Assembly (NCBI GenBank): GCA_026129905.1
Contig: JAHCHE010000023.1
Coordinates: 1 to 64,000 of the forward strand
Source: Bryobacteraceae bacterium
GTDB taxonomy: Bacteria > Acidobacteriota > Terriglobia > Bryobacterales > Bryobacteraceae
Direction of reading: 5' to 3'
Length of the DNA stretch: 64,000 nucleotides
Shown here: one piece after another, positions 59,532-64,000 of the stretch
How the letters are laid out: the number at the start of each line of letters is the position of its first letter
How positions within the stretch are numbered: the first letter of the stretch is position 1
Program-made: the position numbers and the translations under genes
Notes under the pieces: generated by a model
Told to the model about the DNA's origin: nothing
Database searches by the model: none
The model's input: only the letters and a program-made list of their open reading frames with translations

Positions 59532-60506
59532 TCAGGCGTCGACGTGATCGCGGAAGTACCGGTCGAGCGCGGCCTTATGTTCCGCCGCCATTCGGGTGGA
59601 TAGTTCTTTCATCTGCGCTTCCGGCATCGGTTTGAAGTCCCGCAACAGAGCCGCGTTCTCCCGAATCTGATCGAGCGTGCTCATCCCGACGACGGCGAGC
59701 GAGACCGGAAGGGACAACGAATATTGGAGCAAGCTACGCGCGCCGGCTTTCGACGGCCCCTCGCCGAGCAGGGCGTTGCGTCCGGTGACCTTCATCGCGA
59801 TCACGCCGACGTTCTTCTTTTTCGCAACCGGCAGCGCTACCGACTCGAAGCTGTGCCCGAGGCGCGACTTGTGCCCCTCTTCGGCGCCTTGCAGCGCGGC
59901 GTTCAGCGCGATCTGCGTGCAGTCGAAATCGTGGCGCTCCAGCGCGGCCTTGAGCGTCGAGGGATCGTGATGGCTGGTGATGCCGATGAACCGCGTCATC
60001 TTTTGGCCACGCAGCTTGTGGAGCACGTCCACGAGTCCGCCCTTTCGCTCGATCGCGTCCAGGTCCGCCTGCCCCTGCAGGTTGTGGATGTGAATCAGGT
60101 CGACGTGGTCCGTCTCCATGCGCTTGAGGCAGAGGTCGGTTTCCCGCAGCGCCTCCTCGCCGTCGCGCGTCGAAATCTTGGTGGCGAGGAAAACCTCTCC
60201 GCGGCGGCGCTTGATGCACTTGCCGACCCACGATTCGCTCAGCCCCTTGCCGTAGCTCTGGCCGGTGTCCACGTATGTAATTCCGAGATCCAGGGCGAGC
60301 GTTAAGGCTTCGAGCGCCCGCTCTTCTTCCTTGTACGCCTGCCACCATGACACGCCGCAGCCGATTCCGAGCATCGGAACCGCGGCGCCGGTGCGGCCCA
60401 GCGTGCGCGAAGGCAGCTTGGGTTCCGCGCTTCGTCCCAATCCGGAGGCCGCCGCGCCCGCGATGGCGCCGCCCAGGAGTTTGCGTCTCGACAAGTCTCC
60501 GGCCAT
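59532..60506 (-). CDS. Tat-exported aldo/keto reductase
   Basis: 324-residue protein. A twin-arginine signal (LSRRKLLGGAIAGAAASG) is followed by the AKR barrel. Catalytic tetrad positions are visible as Asp and Tyr in YVDTGQSYGKG, Lys in VFLATKIST and His in DLIHIHNLQG. It uses NAD(P)H to interconvert carbonyls and alcohols, often on sugars, and here probably in the periplasm. It is divergent from the Tat-exported sugar isomerase-like gene, with a shared 117-bp control region that contains the TGAAAGTATACT motif. Confidence 0.9.
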   Translation of the reverse strand: MAGDLSRRKLLGGAIAGAAASGLGRSAEPKLPSRTLGRTGAAVPMLGIGCGVSWWQAYKEEERALEALTLALDLGITYVDTGQSYGKGLSESWVGKCIKRRRGEVFLATKISTRDGEEALRETDLCLKRMETDHVDLIHIHNLQGQADLDAIERKGGLVDVLHKLRGQKMTRFIGITSHHDPSTLKAALERHDFDCTQIALNAALQGAEEGHKSRLGHSFESVALPVAKKKNVGVIAMKVTGRNALLGEGPSKAGARSLLQYSLSLPVSLAVVGMSTLDQIRENAALLRDFKPMPEAQMKELSTRMAAEHKAALDRYFRDHVDA

Positions 60507-60543
60507 GATTTGTTCGCCCCCCTTTGGCGTGAGAGTTTTCGCC

Positions 60544-60555
60544 TGAAAGTATACT
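60544..60555 (+). promoter_or_regulatory. Copy of the GAAAG-TATACT motif between divergent exported enzymes
   Basis: TGAAAGTATACT at 60544-60555 is identical to the core of the promoter at 27778. Here the best -35 match (TTGGCG at 60524) lies 20 bases from TATACT, too far for a strong promoter, so this may be an operator or an activated promoter for the isomerase gene at 60624 and perhaps the divergent reductase. Confidence 0.5.
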
Positions 60556-60623
60556 ACGGGAGCATCGATCCGGCGGCTGCGCCTGGACTATAATCGCTGT
60601 GAGCCCGAACAGGAGGGTACAAC

Positions 60624-61661
60624 ATGAGCACAGTCCGTCGCATCAGCCGGCGCGATTTCGCCGCCACGGCCGCCGCGGCGATCGGCTCCAGTGGAGCCGC
60701 CCGAGCCGCCGCGCCCGCAGCCGACGTGAAGGTCGGCCTGTACAGCATCACTTATCTCGGCGTCTGGTACCGGGGCGACGCGCTCACCCTTGAACAGCTG
60801 ATCCAGCGCGCCAAGGAATACGGTTACCAGGGCGTCGAAATCGACGGCAAGCGCCCGCACGGCAATCCTGTGGACCTGCCGAAAAACCGCTGCCAGCGCC
60901 TGCGCAAGTTCGCCGCCGACCAGGGAATTGAAATCTACGCCGTCGCCGGCAACAACGATTTCAGCAGTCCGATTCCGGAACACCGCGAGGCGCAGATCGT
61001 CTACATGCGCGAACTGATCCGCATGACGGCCGACCTGGGCGCGAAAGTAGTGCGCGTGTTTCTCGCCTGGCCCGGGGTGACGCTGCGTCCGGAAGGCGGC
61101 GGGCGCTACGACATCGCCAAGGCCTTGTGGGTCCAGGCGCACAAGGAGTTCACGGAGGAGCAGACGTGGGCCTGGTGCCGTCAGGGGCTGGAAGAAACCG
61201 CGCAGTTCGCCGGCGAACACGGCGTCACGTTGGCGCTCCAGAACCACGCGCCTGTCGTCAAGAGCTACCGCGACTGCCTGCGCATGGTCCGCGAGGTCGG
61301 CTCGCCGCACCTGAAGATCTGCTTCGATGCGCGCCTGGAACGCGAGGAGGACGCCGCGGGCGTCCGGCGGGCGACCGTCGAGGTCGGGCCGCTGCAAGTG
61401 CTGTCGCACTACGGCGGCGAGTACGAGCAGACGGCGGACGGGATCAAAGTGATCGGCGGGGAACAGTGCCTCGCCGAAGTGCTTGGGTTGATGGACATCG
61501 GCTATCGCGGTTACTTTGGCTACGAACTCTGCCACCCGCTGCCGGAGGTTGACGGCAAGACGGTCGGCATCGACTACGTGCACGAGAACGCGCGACTCGC
61601 GGCGGAATATATGCGCGGCATTATCGCGGAGGCGAAAAAGCAGCACGCGGCGAGGGCTTGA
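60624..61661 (+). CDS. Tat-exported sugar phosphate isomerase/epimerase-like TIM barrel
   Basis: 345-residue protein with a twin-arginine signal (RRISRRDFAATAAAAIGSSG) and a ribosome-binding site AGGAGGG before the ATG. The mature part is a xylose-isomerase-like barrel: GLYSITYLGVW, GYQGVEIDGKRPHGN, VTLALQNHAPVVKSYRD, LKICFDARLEREED and YFGYELCHPLPEVDG, with Glu/Asp/His ligands in the expected strands. It should act outside the cytoplasm, where phosphorylated sugars are unlikely, so an epimerase or isomerase on free sugar derivatives is more probable. It is divergent from the aldo/keto reductase. Confidence 0.88.
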   Translation: MSTVRRISRRDFAATAAAAIGSSGAARAAAPAADVKVGLYSITYLGVWYRGDALTLEQLIQRAKEYGYQGVEIDGKRPHGNPVDLPKNRCQRLRKFAADQGIEIYAVAGNNDFSSPIPEHREAQIVYMRELIRMTADLGAKVVRVFLAWPGVTLRPEGGGRYDIAKALWVQAHKEFTEEQTWAWCRQGLEETAQFAGEHGVTLALQNHAPVVKSYRDCLRMVREVGSPHLKICFDARLEREEDAAGVRRATVEVGPLQVLSHYGGEYEQTADGIKVIGGEQCLAEVLGLMDIGYRGYFGYELCHPLPEVDGKTVGIDYVHENARLAAEYMRGIIAEAKKQHAARA

Positions 61662-61782
61662 CAAAGCGGCTCACATCTGCGCTGGAGCCGGTGACTGTTG
61701 GCGGCGCTCGATATCATCACTTGGTCCGGCATCAGTTTCATCTAGACCCGTGTAGCCGATAGTGGACTGGAAGTCGATGTGA

Positions 61783-62361
61783 TCAACTTCCAAGGGCGAA
61801 ATTGCGCGGTTGATTGCAGACCGGAGGCGGGTGAATGCTCGCCTCTTCTCGCCGGGAGCAAGGTAAGTCCACCCCCCCCCATGGCGGCATCTGCTCTGCG
61901 TCCGCCTTCACAAGCAACCGTCGCTTCTTCTTGCCAGTGAACCGCAGCGGCTTGGTTATCTTGGCCAACTCAGAACCAACAATCGTCGACCACTCTCTCG
62001 ACAGGAGTGCCATCGCGGTGCGGATATTGTCCGCACCAGGTACGGACTTAGCCTCAAAGCTCCACGGCAGGTATCGCGGCCCACCAAGCGGACCAACAGT
62101 GCGAGATGCGAACTCCTTGGACATAGAACTTATCCTCCTCTCGCAAGCCTTCAACAACATGCTTCCCACACTGCGGTCTCTTGCCCACAGAACAGTCTCC
62201 TGCCAACGGTGAGCTTTCTCAAGGTCATTTGTGAATACCCAGCCGTTCAGAATCAGCGGTACAGGCGGTTGCGGTCCGACTCTCCCGCCGTGCTCCCAAT
62301 GCTGCCTGAGAGCGCTATAGATCTTGGCCCATGAACTCGGTAGTGGACAGACAAACGTCAT
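61783..62361 (-). CDS. Unrecognised 192-residue protein, faint DUF721/DciA-like segment
   Basis: I do not recognise this protein family. The N-terminal half (SSWAKIYSALRQHWEHGG, PLILNGWVFTNDLEKAHRW) is rich in Trp. The second half has EWSTIVGSELAKITKPLRF, reminiscent of the WxxIVGxxLAxxTxPL pattern of DUF721/DciA proteins that load replicative helicase, but the rest of that domain is not clear. A run of nine C (61872-61880; G on the coding strand) near the 3' end would change the last 25 or so residues if it slipped. Base composition is lower in GC than in the neighbours, hinting at transfer. Confidence 0.55.
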   Translation of the reverse strand: MTFVCPLPSSWAKIYSALRQHWEHGGRVGPQPPVPLILNGWVFTNDLEKAHRWQETVLWARDRSVGSMLLKACERRISSMSKEFASRTVGPLGGPRYLPWSFEAKSVPGADNIRTAMALLSREWSTIVGSELAKITKPLRFTGKKKRRLLVKADAEQMPPWGGVDLPCSRREEASIHPPPVCNQPRNFALGS

Positions 62362-62719
62362 TTCTCACACTCAGACTGAGTGGTCAACTATCGCTGGCGT
62401 GTATCGACCTCGGATAACTTAACTTAAGTTCCCCTGAGAATCGATGCCCGCGTTTGTGCCTCTCGCCGTCATCGCAACCGCCAGAAGGATAATGGGTGTG
62501 GCAACCTGTCTCACTGCTGTAGCCAATCGCCTCGGGACACAGCACACCTCGAGCTGTAAGGACCTGAAACACTGTGGAGCCATGGCTCACTCCGAGTTCC
62601 TTCGTGCAGCCAGCATACCAATCGGCTTCACTCTGGCTTTTCCCGGGCAAGCCGAGATGGTCTGCCGCGCGGACCCGTGGCTGAGCTATGGCGCGTCAGT
62701 GCGAGGACTGCGGGCAGGG
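62362..62719. other. Gap of 358 bp without a recognisable gene
   Basis: This stretch between the 192-residue protein and the VWFA gene is less GC-rich than its surroundings. A minus-strand open frame of 88 codons (62384-62650) starts with MPGKSQSEADWYAG but shows no family resemblance and no clear ribosome-binding site. I see no tRNA, repeat or terminator in it. Confidence 0.4.
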
Positions 62720-63823
62720 CTATTCGGACCTGGCGTAGTAGCCGGTGCGCGCCTGGACGGACAGTTTCTTGTCACTGGCCTTCAGCGCGATCTGGCGGAA
62801 CGCGCCGTCATTGAGCGCCACGGGCGTGTAACCGATGTTGTATTGATTGCGCAGCTCGTCCTGGATGGAGGAAAAGACCTGCTCCAACGTGAGTTTGTAG
62901 GACACCTCCACCCATCGGCCGCCGGTCTGAGTCGAGAGCGCCTTCAGAGCGGCAATCCCTTCGGAGCCCTGGCGCCCGCCTCGTCCGCGGCGACCGCCGT
63001 ACGCCTCGTTGTCGTAGTAGCGGATGCCGTAGACAATCGCGTCGGCCCGTTGCGCCGCTTCAATCGCGCGCTCCTCGGTCACACGGCTGCCGCGGTCCAC
63101 GCCGTCGGAGATGAGGATCAGCGCTTTTCTGCCGGTCTTCTGCCGGAGCACGTCGTCGGCCGCCAGAAACACGGCGTCGTAGAGCGTCGTGCCGGAAGCG
63201 TACAGCGACGGATCCTGCCCGGTCCCGCCGGGGCGCCGTTGTCCGCCGCCGCGGCCGCCGGGCCACCCCGTCCCGCTGCCGGGCCGCCGGGAACCTCCCG
63301 GCCACCGCGGGCTTCCGGGCCAAGCCTGCCAGTTCGAAGGGGCGGGGTCCGTCCTGATCCGCAACCGCTGGGTTGTGTCCATGCGGTTCAAGGCGTCTTC
63401 GAGCAGTGAGCGTGAGTTGGTGAGGTCCTGGAGCAACTCCACCTCGGCGTCGAACTTGATCAGGAACGCCAGGTCGGTATCCGGCCGCAGCACCTGCTCG
63501 AGAAACTGGCGGCCGGCGTCCCGCTCCGTTTTGATGAGCTCGCGCTGGCTGATACTGGTATCCACCAGCAATCCCACCACCAGGGGCAGGTCCGTCTGGC
63601 GGGCGAAATAGCGAATCTCCTGCCGCTTGCCGTTTTCCTCGAGGATGAAATCCTCTCTGTTGAGGGTGTTCACCAGGCGGCCGTCGCGATCGCGCACGCT
63701 GGCCAGGATGTTCACCACGCTCACATCCACTTTGAACGTTGTGGACTCCTGGGCCAGGAGCGCGAGAGCCGCTCCCGCCGCCCCGAGCGCTAACACGATG
63801 AAAACCGTTCTCATTGCCGGCAT
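62720..63823 (-). CDS. Exported VWFA-domain protein (acidobacterial VWFA-related)
   Basis: 367-residue protein. The start is 63823 or, more likely, 63814 (MRTVFIVLALGAAG), giving a signal peptide cut near LLAQE. FKVDVSVVNILASVRDRDGR and REDFILEENGKRQEI form the typical N-terminal strand region. The VWFA domain has the metal-binding MIDAS motif in LLVDTSISQRE. A Trp/Gly/Pro/Arg-rich loop interrupts the domain at residues about 165-205. It continues with ALILISDGVDRGSRV and ends in a C-terminal QYNIGYTPV segment. VWFA-related proteins of this kind are abundant in Acidobacteria, but their partners are unknown. Monocistronic in this window. Confidence 0.88.
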   Translation of the reverse strand: MPAMRTVFIVLALGAAGAALALLAQESTTFKVDVSVVNILASVRDRDGRLVNTLNREDFILEENGKRQEIRYFARQTDLPLVVGLLVDTSISQRELIKTERDAGRQFLEQVLRPDTDLAFLIKFDAEVELLQDLTNSRSLLEDALNRMDTTQRLRIRTDPAPSNWQAWPGSPRWPGGSRRPGSGTGWPGGRGGGQRRPGGTGQDPSLYASGTTLYDAVFLAADDVLRQKTGRKALILISDGVDRGSRVTEERAIEAAQRADAIVYGIRYYDNEAYGGRRGRGGRQGSEGIAALKALSTQTGGRWVEVSYKLTLEQVFSSIQDELRNQYNIGYTPVALNDGAFRQIALKASDKKLSVQARTGYYARSE

Positions 63824-64000
63824 ACTGGTGGACCGCCCGGTCTCCTATATAAGACGCAATGCCTGAGGGAAAGAGTACCGGCTTCATCCGGCCGCTGAAA
63901 TGAGAGCGGGGTGCGAGACATAGAACGGGAGGTTAGGCAGCGCGGCGAGCCTCCCAGTAGTCCTCAAAGCGGCCATTACCATGGCAGCAGCGAAGCGCGA

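Noticed and set aside
54903-59635. Several long plus-strand frames opposite the second PSD1-DUF1501 pair
   Set aside because: They mirror the minus-strand codons of well-supported genes and show no motifs.

Overview
The window is GC-rich, densely coded chromosomal DNA. Its gene content points to a soil-type Acidobacteriota of the Solibacter/Bryobacter kind. The evidence is large Oar-like TonB-dependent receptors with an N-terminal carboxypeptidase-regulatory domain, VWFA-related exported proteins, paired PSD1 (DUF1549/DUF1553) plus DUF1501 genes with CxxCH motifs, many Tat-exported oxidoreductases and TIM-barrel enzymes, a Cys-type sulfatase, and korDABC. Family names rest on motif recognition; no database search was possible.

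Layout. 1-0.75 kb: 5' part of an IS4-type transposase running off the left edge. 0.9-2.2 kb: AAA/DUF4143 ATPase. 2.2-6.5 kb: glycine cleavage operon gcvT-gcvH-gcvPA-gcvPB (minus). 6.6-8.5 kb: cytoplasmic Gfo/Idh/MocA oxidoreductase coupled to a sugar isomerase-like protein. 8.65-11.5 kb: korDABC, 2-oxoglutarate:ferredoxin oxidoreductase. 11.6-15.5 kb: TPR protein, purH and an NAD-type isocitrate dehydrogenase. 15.5-30.5 kb: a carbohydrate/sugar-acid module with sulfatase, GNAT, ACS-type MFS transporter, enolase-superfamily dehydratase, TonB receptor, Tat-exported Gfo/Idh, two amidohydrolases, two D-2-hydroxyacid dehydrogenases, an exported HpcH-type aldolase and a GntR/FCD repressor. Three promoters in this module share a spacer and -10 pattern that recurs at 60.5 kb, suggesting one regulon.

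30.7-36.9 kb is a broken zone. It holds a frameshifted Gly-rich protein, two TonB receptors that both lack their N-terminal halves and point away from each other, a DUF5666-like gene wedged between them, and a frameshifted outer-membrane barrel protein. The DUF5666-like gene carries what looks like an in-frame 135-bp palindromic mobile element. 37-41 kb has two orphan sensor kinases. 41-45.3 kb has a PSD1-DUF1501 pair. 45.4-47.2 kb is a gene graveyard: a frameshifted alpha/beta hydrolase, a tyrosine-recombinase remnant and a HicB antitoxin remnant. 47.3-54 kb: orphan membrane-fusion protein, S9 peptidase, hisS-aspS. 54-59.4 kb: small exported protein and a second PSD1-DUF1501 pair with a LamG insertion. 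59.5-61.7 kb: divergent Tat-exported aldo/keto reductase and sugar isomerase. 61.8-63.8 kb: an unrecognised 192-residue protein and a VWFA protein.

Working together: the TonB receptor and MFS carrier would import a sugar or sugar acid, partly processed in the periplasm by exported oxidoreductases and lyases. The enolase-family dehydratase and HpcH aldolase would lead to central metabolites, and IDH plus ferredoxin-linked KGOR would feed electrons to ferredoxin. The actual substrate cannot be read from sequence alone.
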